Shown: in pieces, positions 53,971-62,880 of the stretch | Numbering within the stretch: position 1 is the stretch's first letter | Layout of the letters: every line of letters begins with the position of its first letter | DNA from: Maribacter hydrothermalis | Lineage (GTDB): Bacteria; Bacteroidota; Bacteroidia; Flavobacteriales; Flavobacteriaceae | NCBI RefSeq assembly: GCF_001913155.1 | Contig: NZ_CP018760.1 | Coordinates: 2,976,001 to 3,040,000, forward strand | Length of the DNA stretch: 64,000 nt | Reading direction: 5' to 3' | Translations under genes and position numbers: made by a program | Notes under the pieces: generated by a model | What the model saw: the letters and a program-made list of their open reading frames with translations, nothing else | What the model was told of the DNA's origin: nothing | Database searches by the model: none

Positions 53971-55779
53971 ATGAAAAATATCACATTTCTTACGCTATGT
54001 TTATTTTCTTCTATCTTACTTATTGCACAATGGAAGCCTCAAGGTGACAAGATTAAGACGGAGTGGGTTGAAAATATAGATGTTAATAATGTTTTGTCAG
54101 AATATCCACGTCCTATAATGGAACGTCCCATGTGGAAAAATTTAAATGGACTATGGGATTATTCTATTGCTCCTTATGCAAGTATAGAACCAAAAAAATA
54201 TGATGGTAAAATTTTAGTCCCGTTTCCTATTGAAAGCAGCCTGTCGGGTGTAATGGAACAGGTTGGTGATAAAAAAGAGGTATGGTATAGAACGGAGTTT
54301 AATATCGATTCTGGATGGAACGGGAAAAATATTTTACTTCACTTTGGAGCGGTAGATTGGAAAACAGATGTATGGGTTAACGATGTAAAAGTTGGTACAC
54401 ACACTGGAGGATATACGCCCTTTTCTTTTAATATTACTCCTTTTTTAAAAAGTCGTTCTCAAAAATTGAGTGTTCGCGTTTGGGATCCTACTAGTAATGG
54501 TAAACAGCCCAGAGGTAAGCAAGTCAATAATCCAGAAGGCATTTGGTATACTCCGGTCACTGGAATTTGGCAAACAGTTTGGATTGAGGCTGTAGAAGAT
54601 AAGTATATAGAGAATTTAAAAATTATTCCAGACATAGATTATAATTCTGTTAAGATAAAAGCTAATGTTAATAATGGTAATTACGGAGATGTAATAGAAG
54701 TATCTGTATTAAATGGTACTGAGATGATTTCCAATGTTAAAGCAGCTATAACCACCAACTTGGAAATTAAATTGCAAACACCTAAACTTTGGTCGCCAGA
54801 GTCGCCTTTTTTATACGATATTAAAGTAAGTTTAATTAGCAATGGAAAAACCGTTGACGAAGTCAAAAGTTATTTTGCGATGAGGAAAATTTCTAAGAAA
54901 AGAGATGAAAATGGCATCGTAAGAATGCAACTGAATAATAAGGATTATTTTCAATTTGGTCCGCTGGATCAAGGTTGGTGGCCTGATGGATTATATACCG
55001 CTCCGACCGACGAGGCTTTGAAATATGATATTATTAAAACCAAAGAACTTGGTTTTAATACGATACGTAAACATGTAAAAGTTGAACCTGCAAGGTGGTA
55101 TACCCACTGTGACAGATTGGGAATCTTAGTGTGGCAAGATATGCCTAATGGTGATTTAGATAACGGATGGCAACGTACAGAATACTTTAAAGGGTCAGAA
55201 TTGGCGCGAACCAGTGAATCTGAAAAGATATTTAGAGAAGAATGGAAAGATATCATGGATTATCTTTATTCCTATCCTAGTATAGTTGTATGGGTTCCCT
55301 TTAACGAAGCTTGGGGGCAGTTTAAGACGGTTGAGATTACCGAATGGACTAAAAATTATGATTCATCCCGCTTGGTTAATTCAGCTAGTGGAGGAAATCA
55401 CTTTCAAACCGGCGATATTCTTGACTTACATAATTATCCTGCCCCTGAATTATATTTATACGATGCCAATAGGGTAACGGTGCTTGGAGAATATGGAGGT
55501 ATTGGACTACCAATTCAAGGACATTTGTGGAAACCCGACAATAATTGGGGCTATATCAAATTTAAGAACTCAAAGGAGACTACCGATGAATATGTAAAAT
55601 ATGCGGAAATTCTCAAAAAAATGGTCAATGCTGGGTTTTCAGCAGCAATCTATACTCAAACCACTGATGTCGAAGGCGAAGTAAACGGCTTTATGACTTA
55701 TGACCGAAAGGTGGATAAACTAGATATTGACAAAGTAAGTAAAATAAATAAGGAAGTTATTAATACTCTTAATAATTAG
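53971..55779 (+). CDS. GH2-family glycoside hydrolase, secreted
   Basis: 602 residues with a signal peptide (about 1-19, ending LIAQ). Domains in order: GH2 sugar-binding jelly roll (about 30-205, with ERPMWKNLNGLWDY and GGYTPFSFNITPFL), immunoglobulin-like domain (about 207-300) and TIM barrel. The acid/base Glu is in VWVPFNEAWGQ and the nucleophile probably the Glu of VLGEYGG. Family members act on beta-galactosides, beta-glucuronides or beta-mannosides; I cannot choose. Periplasmic localisation and the uronate genes elsewhere make a beta-uronidase worth considering, but this is speculative. Confidence 0.88.
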   Translation: MKNITFLTLCLFSSILLIAQWKPQGDKIKTEWVENIDVNNVLSEYPRPIMERPMWKNLNGLWDYSIAPYASIEPKKYDGKILVPFPIESSLSGVMEQVGDKKEVWYRTEFNIDSGWNGKNILLHFGAVDWKTDVWVNDVKVGTHTGGYTPFSFNITPFLKSRSQKLSVRVWDPTSNGKQPRGKQVNNPEGIWYTPVTGIWQTVWIEAVEDKYIENLKIIPDIDYNSVKIKANVNNGNYGDVIEVSVLNGTEMISNVKAAITTNLEIKLQTPKLWSPESPFLYDIKVSLISNGKTVDEVKSYFAMRKISKKRDENGIVRMQLNNKDYFQFGPLDQGWWPDGLYTAPTDEALKYDIIKTKELGFNTIRKHVKVEPARWYTHCDRLGILVWQDMPNGDLDNGWQRTEYFKGSELARTSESEKIFREEWKDIMDYLYSYPSIVVWVPFNEAWGQFKTVEITEWTKNYDSSRLVNSASGGNHFQTGDILDLHNYPAPELYLYDANRVTVLGEYGGIGLPIQGHLWKPDNNWGYIKFKNSKETTDEYVKYAEILKKMVNAGFSAAIYTQTTDVEGEVNGFMTYDRKVDKLDIDKVSKINKEVINTLNN

Positions 55780-55922
55780 AACATCTTTGTTTTTAAGTAA
55801 ATATCTAATATTACCTCAACATTATTTATCCTTTAAAATGGTATTTTTTGATTAATGGAAAGATTGGGAAAGTTAAAGTGAAATCAAATTATATGAGATT
55901 TATTAGTACATTTTCTGCAAAT

Positions 55923-55965
55923 AAAAAACCAGCAATTCCACAAAGCTTTGGAAAGTGCTGGTTTT
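55923..55965 (-). terminator. Terminator of tRNA-Arg transcript
   Basis: AAACCAGCA (55926-55934) pairs with TGCTGGTTT (55956-55964), with inner pairing, and a T-tract on the minus strand. It lies six bases past the tRNA 3' end. Confidence 0.8.
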
Positions 55966-55970
55966 ACTAG

Positions 55971-56044
55971 TGACCTCGACTGGATTCAAACCAGTAACCT
56001 CTTGAGCCGTAATCAAGTGCGCTATTCAGTTGCGCCACGAGGCC
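55971..56044 (-). tRNA. tRNA-Arg (anticodon ACG)
   Basis: 74 nt. The acceptor stem pairs GGCCTCG with CGAGGTC (one G-U). The anticodon stem CTTGA/TCAAG has loop TTACGGC, giving anticodon ACG. The T arm is ACTGG-TTTGAATC-CCAGT-like. Discriminator A; CCA is not encoded. A canonical promoter and a terminator flank it. Confidence 0.93.
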
Positions 56045-56069
56045 GTTTAAATTTTCCCTTAACGGGGTG

Positions 56070-56100
56070 CAAATATATTTCTTTTTACATTTACCACAAA
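56070..56100 (-). promoter_or_regulatory. Canonical Bacteroidota promoter of tRNA-Arg
   Basis: On the minus strand, TTTG (56100-56097), a 19-base spacer, then TATATTTG (56077-56070) is a perfect TTTG-N19-TAnnTTTG. The tRNA 5' end is 25 bases further on. Confidence 0.7.
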
Positions 56101-56119
56101 ATTAAGAACACATTATTAA

Positions 56120-56632
56120 ATGGATTTTAAAAGCTTTATTAGAGATGTACCCAATTTCCCCAAAGAAGGAGTGGTTTTTAAGGATATAACATTACTATTA
56201 CAAAATCCAATTACGTTAAATGAGACAGCAAATGCCTTATTGAAATTGCTTGATGGACAAAAAATAGATAAAGTGGTAGGTATGGAGAGTAGAGGATTTA
56301 TTTTTGGACCTATGTTAGCTGAACGGCTTAATGCAGGTTTTGTACCAGTTCGTAAGCCAGGAAAATTACCTTCAAAGAGAATAAGCGAAACTTATAATTT
56401 AGAATATGGAACGGATACTTTGGAGATTCATTTAGACGCAATTGAAAAAGGAGACAAGGTCTTAATTCACGATGACGTGATGGCAACAGGTGGTACCGCA
56501 AATGCAGCTTGTAAATTAGTGGAAAAATTGGGGGGTGAAATTGTACAATGTAATTTTCTTATTGAGCTTACTTTTCTTAATGGAGTATCTAAAATTAAAG
56601 ATTACCCAGTAAAGTCATTGTTGAAGTATTAG
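56120..56632 (+). CDS. apt: Adenine phosphoribosyltransferase
   Basis: Salvages adenine to AMP using PRPP (EC 2.4.2.7). 170 residues, the family length. FIRDVPNFPKEGVVFKDITLLL at the N-terminus, GMESRGFIFGPMLA (pyrophosphate/adenine loop), VRKPGKLP and the PRPP motif VLIHDDVMATGGTA. The stop overlaps the stop of the small convergent gene at 56629-56781 by four bases. Confidence 0.96.
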   Translation: MDFKSFIRDVPNFPKEGVVFKDITLLLQNPITLNETANALLKLLDGQKIDKVVGMESRGFIFGPMLAERLNAGFVPVRKPGKLPSKRISETYNLEYGTDTLEIHLDAIEKGDKVLIHDDVMATGGTANAACKLVEKLGGEIVQCNFLIELTFLNGVSKIKDYPVKSLLKY

Positions 56633-56781
56633 TCCAGTGCTTTAGTGGTAATTAAATAGCGCCAGCCAATTATTGCCATTTGAAATTTAGTGGCTTTAGC
56701 TAAATCTAGCTGTTGTTTACTATAAGACGGTAGTAGAACTTTATTGAGTTTTGCCAGTAGTTTGTAGAATGCTTTCTTCAA
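56629..56781 (-). CDS. Tiny conserved protein, TTG start, convergent with apt
   Basis: 50 residues from TTG 56781: a basic amphipathic N-terminus (KKAFYKLLAKLNKVLLPSYS), then KQQLDLAKATKFQMAIIGW and RYLITTKALD. I recall near-identical small flavobacterial proteins, sometimes mislabelled SsrA-binding protein; they have no SmpB fold. No ATG is in frame upstream before a noncoding-looking stretch, so TTG is inferred. The frame is too ordered to be a shadow of apt, which it only touches at its last four bases. Confidence 0.65.
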   Translation of the reverse strand: MKKAFYKLLAKLNKVLLPSYSKQQLDLAKATKFQMAIIGWRYLITTKALD

Positions 56782-57300
56782 AGTTTTAATTTTTACAAAA
56801 ATACGTAAATATAAAAGCGGTTGATCAAGTCGCCGAGTATTCGTGTACTTTAAATTAATACTAATTTAAAGTAAGGCTAATTACTATTGTTAGAACTAGA
56901 ACAATTAAGAGTTCAATTAAAGCTATCATACTGGTGTGGATTTTAATGGTTAAGCATTTTCTAAAAAAATGTTTATCCAATATATTATAGCTATTTCATT
57001 GCACCAAATGCAATATGTTAAATAAATATAATTGAATATAAGTTTATAAGTAAATAAACACTAATGATTTTTATTTATTACTTTTTGTCTATAAGTTAAT
57101 TACATATTTTTACAATTATTATATTTTATACTATAATTATGTAATAATTGTAGGCGTGTATTTTAGTTTTATTTGTTATGCAAGGCGTAATTCTTTCAAT
57201 AATTGCACAAAACTAACTAGGTCATTCTTTTAACTAAATAAAGTCTGATATTTAAAACATCAAACTTTATTAAATCATAACAATTATATTGACCAATCTA
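56782..57300. other. 519-base gap
   Basis: AT-rich. The only item noted is a 22-residue hydrophobic frame on the minus strand (56861-56929, MIALIELLIVLVLTIVISLT...), too short to accept on sequence alone. Confidence 0.3.
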
Positions 57301-58032
57301 TTATTTTTTTGTCTGTATTTCTACGACGCCATGTGCTGCTTCTTCACCGTATTTTTTAATAGCACTAACTCCCTTTAAAACGTTCATAGATTCAATGGAG
57401 CTTTCATTTAAATTTTTAACAGTGGCTGCATCACTCTTAATTCCATCAATATAATACAATGGACTTTTATTTGAGTCATTAGACACAAACATAAAACTGT
57501 TACTTTCTTCTTCAGAAATTTTTATATCATAGTCATTTGTTGAAGAAGTTTGTATTGAAACCTGTTTATTATTGTCAGATTTTAGTTGCTTAATATCTGT
57601 AATATTACTGCTTATACTAGAGTTTCTTATAAGGATACTATTCTTTGTGGTGTCAATGATAATGTAGATTGGGTCAATAGTGTCATTATCAGAAGTGGAC
57701 TTGTACCTGCTGCTTACTTCTCCATTTTTTTTATTACCTCCAGAAACTTCTATAGAAATGTTTTTAATTTCACCATTTTTATTCCTTACGGTTGTATAAG
57801 AAATATCAAAATTTTCTTTCGCTAAGTCAGTTTTAAATTTAATTAATTGATCGTCAGTTGTGCTTTTGTCAATTACCAGTTCAATAATGTTTAAGGTATT
57901 TATAATTGTAAATGAAGGAGTAGACGATAATGTTTGTTTTGTGCTAAAACTTACTAGTATTAGAGCGAATAGTGGTACTACAAATACACTTTTCATTGCT
58001 TTTAATTTATTCAATTTTTGTGGGCTATTCAT
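57301..58032 (-). CDS. BlaR1-tail-like protein with TonB plug-like end
   Basis: 243 residues. The N-terminus (MNSPQKLNKLKAMKSVF then VVPLFALILVSFSTKQ) resembles the last membrane helix and preceding basic linker of flavobacterial M56/BlaR1 peptidases. The C-terminus (SPLYYIDGIKSDAATVKNLN, ESIESMNVLKG, AIKKYGEEAAHGVVEIQT) is the plug-like domain those proteins carry. The peptidase part is absent and no remnant is visible upstream, so this is a stand-alone tail, perhaps a derived periplasmic sensor. The middle is serine/asparagine-rich and low in similarity to anything I know. Confidence 0.65.
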   Translation of the reverse strand: MNSPQKLNKLKAMKSVFVVPLFALILVSFSTKQTLSSTPSFTIINTLNIIELVIDKSTTDDQLIKFKTDLAKENFDISYTTVRNKNGEIKNISIEVSGGNKKNGEVSSRYKSTSDNDTIDPIYIIIDTTKNSILIRNSSISSNITDIKQLKSDNNKQVSIQTSSTNDYDIKISEEESNSFMFVSNDSNKSPLYYIDGIKSDAATVKNLNESSIESMNVLKGVSAIKKYGEEAAHGVVEIQTKK

Positions 58033-58131
58033 AAATATATCTTTTGTTGGTAAGTTAAATTAAAAGTAATATAATTTCAATAGTTATCAACGAAGAACTT
58101 TCTTCTATATATATTTACCAAAATTCAATGG

Positions 58132-59070
58132 ATGCAAAACTTTCTCTTTATACTTGGAGGGTTAATATTGTTAATAGCAGGGGGTAATTGGTTATTAAAA
58201 GCGGCGGTGGACTTATCGTTACGGTTACAAATTCCAAAAATTGTTATAGGGATGACGGTGGTTTCTTTTGCAACCTCTGCACCAGAGCTAATTGTAAGTA
58301 TAAATGCAGCTCTTGACGGATTTCCTGACTTAGCTTTAGGAAATGTAGTAGGGTCTAATATTGCTAATCTAGGATTGGTGTTGGCTGTTACTATACTATT
58401 AAGTCCAATTGATGTGAGTAAAAATTTTTATACTACAGATTGGCCAGTAATGATGCTTGCTTCGTTACTCTTTTTCTTCTTTATATATATTGATGGCGTA
58501 TTAGAATCCTATGAAGGAATTGTAATGGTCGTTTTTCTTTTTTTATTCCTGGTGTATTTACTCCGTTTTCAAAAACCTGCTGTTATTGATAAGGATGACG
58601 AACCAGATGAAATGTTGCCAATATACAAAACAGTCCTTTTTTTAGGTTTAGGCGGTGTGGCACTTTGGGGCGGTTCTGAATTACTTATTGGTGGAGCTGT
58701 TGGTATGGCAAAAGCATTTGGTGTAACTGAACGGGTAATTGCTATAACCATAGTTTCAATTGGTACCAGTATTCCGGAATTGGCGGCATCTGTAATTGCT
58801 GTAATAAAAAAAGAAAAGGCTATTTCATTAGGAAATTTAATAGGTTCCAATATATTTAATCTATTGGCAGTATTAGGAATTACTTCTATTATAACGCCAA
58901 TTACCGTTATAGATCAAGGTCTTTTAACAAATGATATATTTTGGATGTTGGGTATATCTTTTCTTATACTTCCCCTAGTTTTTATACCCAAAGGATTACG
59001 GTTGGGGTGGAGAGATGGTTTAATTCTTGTTGGAATTTACATAGCCTTTGTGTATGTTACCATAGGTTGA
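58132..59070 (+). CDS. Calcium/sodium antiporter (CaCA, YrbG-like)
   Basis: 312 residues with about ten membrane helices in two inverted halves. Each has an alpha repeat: FATSAPELIVSINAAL with GNVVGSNIANLGLVL, and IGTSIPELAASVIAV with GNLIGSNIFNLLAVLG. These carry the conserved acidic and asparagine ion ligands. It exchanges Ca2+ for Na+ across the inner membrane. Monocistronic. Confidence 0.93.
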   Translation: MQNFLFILGGLILLIAGGNWLLKAAVDLSLRLQIPKIVIGMTVVSFATSAPELIVSINAALDGFPDLALGNVVGSNIANLGLVLAVTILLSPIDVSKNFYTTDWPVMMLASLLFFFFIYIDGVLESYEGIVMVVFLFLFLVYLLRFQKPAVIDKDDEPDEMLPIYKTVLFLGLGGVALWGGSELLIGGAVGMAKAFGVTERVIAITIVSIGTSIPELAASVIAVIKKEKAISLGNLIGSNIFNLLAVLGITSIITPITVIDQGLLTNDIFWMLGISFLILPLVFIPKGLRLGWRDGLILVGIYIAFVYVTIG

Positions 59071-59083
59071 GCCAACCTATCAA

Positions 59084-59440
59084 ATGAAAATTATACTTTA
59101 ATATTTATTTCACTATTTCTTTTAAAAATTGTGCCTGATTATGTATTTGGACAAGAATCAGTTTTTATCGGAGGTGTTGTTTTGGATAATGTTGCTAATG
59201 AATCAATTATTTTTACTACAGTTGGTGTAAAAGGTAAGTCCAAAGGGGTTATTACTAACATGAATGGTGGTTTTCGTTTACCACTTTCTTTTAGGAATAT
59301 TGATGGTAACGATATTAATACCTAGACTTACAAAAATTACAACCAGTTTAGGGGGTATTTTACACAAGAAACAAAGCCTTTTTTCAAAATAACTTCAAAT
59401 AATTTATAATTGGATAACAGAACACCCTATCCAAAGATAA
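59084..59440 (+). pseudogene. Dead tandem copy of carboxypeptidase-regulatory-domain gene (copy 1)
   Basis: After ATG 59084 and an early one-base slip, the frame reads TLIFISLFLLKIVPDYVFGQ, then GVITNMNGGFRLPLSFRNI and a stop at 59323. Reading on in the same frame gives YNQFRGYFTQETKP and, shifted, WITEHPIQR. These match the far C-terminus of the intact copy (YQQFREFFAQRIKP and YWMNTPLQ). About 450 codons between are deleted. It lies 65 bases before the intact copy. Confidence 0.75.
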
Positions 59441-59504
59441 ACTTATATTAAAATCAAGCAAATTTAAAGAATACGGGATGAATATGCCTATTAAAAATTA
59501 GATT

Positions 59505-61103
59505 ATGTCCATAAGAATGAAATTTTTTATCATGTTTCTTTTCTGTGGTGCAATGGTGAATGCACAACAGAACGAGTTTTTTTTTGGCAAAGTTGAGGAT
59601 GGTGCTACCGGTGAACCTGTTGTTTTTGCCAATATCAGAATTAAGAACAGGGCTTTAGGGGTTATTACCAATATTGATGGTAGTTTTAGAATACCGATGA
59701 AATACAAAGATTATGGTGATATTCTGGAGGTCTCTTCCATGGGTTACCAGAATAGGGAAATCGCAATTGCCGCTTTTTCGCAAATGGAGCTCAATATCAT
59801 TTTATTACAACCATCTACCATAAGTCTGCAAGAGGCAGTTGTTAAAGCAAAAGATAAAAGAGGGAAAAGGCTGAGCGCAAAGCAAATAGTGCAACGAGCC
59901 ATTGATGCAATACCCTATAATTATCCTTCAGTTTCTTTTTCCACCATAGGTTATTATCGCGATTATCAATTCAATGAAGGGGCATATATAAATCTCAACG
60001 AAGGCATATTGAATATTTATGATCAGGGCTTTGATCAATTAGACGATAAAACTTCTGAGACCCTAATGTTCAATTTTGAACTGAACACCGATTTTGAGCA
60101 AGATTCTTTGGCGCGAACTGCCTACGATTATGACAGCTACAAGAAAATCATAAAAAAGGCATATTTAGGTGCTTACGGTGGTAACGAGTTTCGAATTTTA
60201 AGGATTCACGACGCCATTCGAAATTATAATGTTGCATCCTACGATTATATTGGAACCTTAAAAAATGATTTTATCGAAAATCATAACTTATTTAGAAGTA
60301 AAGATTCCGATAGTGATAATGAGGCGCTTTATGGCATTAAGTTTTGGAAACGACATCTAAATTACAGGGCGCATGGAGAAATCTTTATATCCCAGAAAGA
60401 TTTTGCGATTCATAAACTGGAATATACAATGTACAATAACCGGCAAACAAACAAGAAGAACGAAAAAAACAAACACGGTCATAAACAGAAAGTAATTTTT
60501 GATGTTTTAACTGAATATAGAAGGATTAATAATAAAATGTATTTGAATTACATATCCTTTCATAACAGTTTTGAAGTAAGAAAACCACCAAAATTTTCTG
60601 TGGACTCTACCTTGGTAAATATGCCTGATGGTTTTTATACCATTTACTTTAACAAACCAGTAGATTCGGTTTCTGCCGTAAATCCTAAGAATTATGATAT
60701 TAAATTCAATCAAGAAAAGTTTGGTATCGATAAGGTTGAGGTCTATAGAGATTCGGTCAGATTATATGGTGATTCAGATTTCATGCAAGCTATGATAAAT
60801 GCTAAAGGAGAAACGAGTGCTTTATTAAATAGAAAAAAAGGTCAAGAAGCAGGGGCCATGTTTGAATTAGCTGTCGAAAATGTAAAGGATCAACTAGGGA
60901 ACTTGGTCAATGATCCTGACATACATGAATATCAACAATTTAGGGAGTTTTTTGCCCAACGTATAAAACCGGATTCAAGAGCACCTTTTGATGGTCCTTT
61001 TATGGATAAGAAAAAGCCTTTATTTAAAAATCAGCCAATGGTAAGACCAAAAGATTATCAAGAATATTGGATGAATACTCCACTCCAAGCCATTGAAAAC
61101 TAG
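59505..61103 (+). CDS. Carboxypeptidase-like regulatory domain protein, intact copy
   Basis: 532 residues. Signal peptide about 1-20 (ending VNAQ), then a CarboxypepD_reg-like beta-sandwich (about 25-110, DGATGEPVVFANIRIKNRAL and GVITNIDGSFRIP). A long domain typical of Bacteroidota outer-membrane-associated proteins follows, starting RLSAKQIVQRAIDAIPYNYP. The function is unknown; relatives are envelope proteins often linked to TonB systems. It is flanked on both sides by broken copies of itself. Confidence 0.82.
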   Translation: MSIRMKFFIMFLFCGAMVNAQQNEFFFGKVEDGATGEPVVFANIRIKNRALGVITNIDGSFRIPMKYKDYGDILEVSSMGYQNREIAIAAFSQMELNIILLQPSTISLQEAVVKAKDKRGKRLSAKQIVQRAIDAIPYNYPSVSFSTIGYYRDYQFNEGAYINLNEGILNIYDQGFDQLDDKTSETLMFNFELNTDFEQDSLARTAYDYDSYKKIIKKAYLGAYGGNEFRILRIHDAIRNYNVASYDYIGTLKNDFIENHNLFRSKDSDSDNEALYGIKFWKRHLNYRAHGEIFISQKDFAIHKLEYTMYNNRQTNKKNEKNKHGHKQKVIFDVLTEYRRINNKMYLNYISFHNSFEVRKPPKFSVDSTLVNMPDGFYTIYFNKPVDSVSAVNPKNYDIKFNQEKFGIDKVEVYRDSVRLYGDSDFMQAMINAKGETSALLNRKKGQEAGAMFELAVENVKDQLGNLVNDPDIHEYQQFREFFAQRIKPDSRAPFDGPFMDKKKPLFKNQPMVRPKDYQEYWMNTPLQAIEN

Positions 61104-61106
61104 ATT

Positions 61107-61611
61107 ATGATCATAAGAATCAAATTTTTGATAATGCTTCTTTGCAGTGGTGCCATGGTCAATATACAAAAAGAGCGGGAACATTTCTACGGCCAGTTGG
61201 TTGTCACCACCCCTCACCAAGCTCGTACCTTTTTCTAGTATTCGTATAAAAAATCAGCCATTGGGGGTTATCAAAAATCAAGATGGTACATTTAAAATAT
61301 CTATGACTTTTAAAACTTTAAGAAAAGTTGTAGAAATTTCTTGTTTGGGTTATGAGTGTATTGCTTTTATGATTAATGATTTATTAGATGGTAAGAGTAA
61401 TATTTTTAAGTTAAGGTCTAATACTTATGAGTTGCAAGAAGCAGTTGATTCTGCAAACCTGAAAAAACTTAGTGCGCAACAAATCGTAAAAATTGCCGTA
61501 AACGGTATTCCTTAGAACTTTCCTTTAGATAATTCGAAACAACCGTTAACATCTGAGGGCGTGAAAGACCGTTACGAGAAAAATACTCTATTATCCAGTT
61601 TTATTCACTAA
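61107..61611 (+). pseudogene. Dead tandem copy of carboxypeptidase-regulatory-domain gene (copy 3)
   Basis: It starts ATG 61107 with MIIRIKFLIMLLCSGAMVN, nearly the signal peptide of the intact copy, but hits a stop by 61236. In another frame it continues SSIRIKNQPLGVIKNQDGTF, then KLSAQQIVKIAVNGIP*, where the intact copy has IPYNYP (Tyr codon to TAG). A further in-frame piece ends at 61611. The C-terminal 400 residues are missing. Confidence 0.78.
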
Positions 61612-61613
61612 AT

Positions 61614-61647
61614 AAAAAACGCCCTGAACAAGTTCAAGGCGTTTTTA
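61614..61647. terminator. Bidirectional terminator before glnA (GSII)
   Basis: AAAAAACGCC (61614-61623) pairs with GGCGTTTTT (61638-61646) with inner TGAAC/GTTCA; A- and T-tracts on both sides. It ends the glutamine synthetase transcript on the minus strand. Confidence 0.88.
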
Positions 61648-61671
61648 ATATAATCAACAATTAATGTGGTA

Positions 61672-62694
61672 TTATATTTTTGCAGTTTTTACAGTTTTGA
61701 TAATTCTTGCTGCAATTTTGTATGGGTCACCGTTAGATGCTGGTCTTCTATCTTCTAACCATCCTTTGTATCCTTTTTCAACAGCAATTAATGGAATACG
61801 AATAGATGCACCTCTATCTGAAATACCCCAAGAGAAGTCATTTATAGATGCAGTTTCATGTAATCCCGTTAATCTTTGGTCGTTAAATTCACCATAAACA
61901 GCAATGTGTTCTTTTACAAATGGTCTAAAAGATTCACAAATTGCAGCATAAACATCTTTGCTACCACTTGTTCTTAAAGCAGTGTTAGAGAAGTTTGCAT
62001 GCATACCTGATCCATTCCAATCCATATCCTTACCTAATGGTTTTGGGTGGTATTCAATATAGTAACCATATTTTTCGGTTAATCTGTCAAGAAGGTATCT
62101 TGCTACCCATATTTCATCACCTGCTTTTTTGGCACCTTTAGCAAATAATTGAAATTCCCATTGCCCAGAAGCAACTTCTTGGTTAATTCCCTCAAAGTTT
62201 AAACCTGCATCAATACATAGATCAGCATGCTCTTCCACTAAATCCCTTCCATGAGTATGTAGACCACCAACTGAACAGTAATACATACCTTGTGGTGCAG
62301 GGTATCCTCCAATAGGGAAACCTAATGGCATTTGAGTTTTGGTATCCATGATAAAATACTCTTGCTCAAAACCAAACCAGAAATCTTCATCCTCATCATC
62401 GATTGTTGCTCTTCCGTTAGAAACGTGTGGCGTTCCATCTGCATTCATTACTTCAGTCATAACTAAATAACCGTTGATCCTGTCTGGATCTGGATAAATT
62501 GCTACAGGCACTAATAAACAATCAGAAGCGCCACCTGAAGCTTGTCTGGTAGACGATCCGTCAAAAGACCAATTGCCTAACTCTTCTATAGTCCCTTTGA
62601 AATTTTCATGCTCTTCAACTTTCGTTTTACTACGCATGTTTTGTGTTGGAAAGTATCCATCTAACCAGATGTATTCTAATTTAATTTTGGCCAT
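61672..62694 (-). CDS. glnA: Glutamine synthetase, type II (eukaryotic-like)
   Basis: Makes glutamine from glutamate, ammonia and ATP (EC 6.3.1.2). 340 residues, the GSII length, much shorter than bacterial GSI. Signatures: ELGNWSFDGSSTRQA, FGFEQEYFIMD, PAPQGMYYCSVGG, AGLNFEGINQEVASGQWEFQ, MDWNGSGMHANFS and RGASIRIP. The family forms decamers and lacks the GSI adenylylation site. Divergent from the type III gene. A -7-like TATTTTTG lies at 62727-62734 upstream. Confidence 0.94.
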   Translation of the reverse strand: MAKIKLEYIWLDGYFPTQNMRSKTKVEEHENFKGTIEELGNWSFDGSSTRQASGGASDCLLVPVAIYPDPDRINGYLVMTEVMNADGTPHVSNGRATIDDEDEDFWFGFEQEYFIMDTKTQMPLGFPIGGYPAPQGMYYCSVGGLHTHGRDLVEEHADLCIDAGLNFEGINQEVASGQWEFQLFAKGAKKAGDEIWVARYLLDRLTEKYGYYIEYHPKPLGKDMDWNGSGMHANFSNTALRTSGSKDVYAAICESFRPFVKEHIAVYGEFNDQRLTGLHETASINDFSWGISDRGASIRIPLIAVEKGYKGWLEDRRPASNGDPYKIAARIIKTVKTAKI

Positions 62695-62823
62695 AATATG
62701 TTCGTTATTTTTTAATAAAAGACAAGCAAAAATATGTTTTTTATCATTCCGTATGAATTTTTAAGGGGTTAAATCTCAAAAAATTCGATAAATTGTATTG
62801 TACCCCTATTTTTTATCGGGTAT

Positions 62824-62857
62824 TTTGTCATATTTATATTTATAGGTCGTAATTTTG
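62824..62857 (+). promoter_or_regulatory. Candidate promoter of type III glutamine synthetase
   Basis: TAATTTTG (62850-62857) is a perfect TAnnTTTG box, with TTTG at 62824-62827 at a slightly long 22-base spacing. It lies 23 bases before the ATG at 62881. Confidence 0.4.
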
Positions 62858-62880
62858 TCAAATTAATAAAGTGTTTATAT

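Noticed and set aside
56861..56929. 22-residue hydrophobic frame (minus strand) between apt region and 57301 gene
   Set aside because: Could be a membrane peptide or toxin, but at this length in AT-rich DNA chance is too likely without conservation data.
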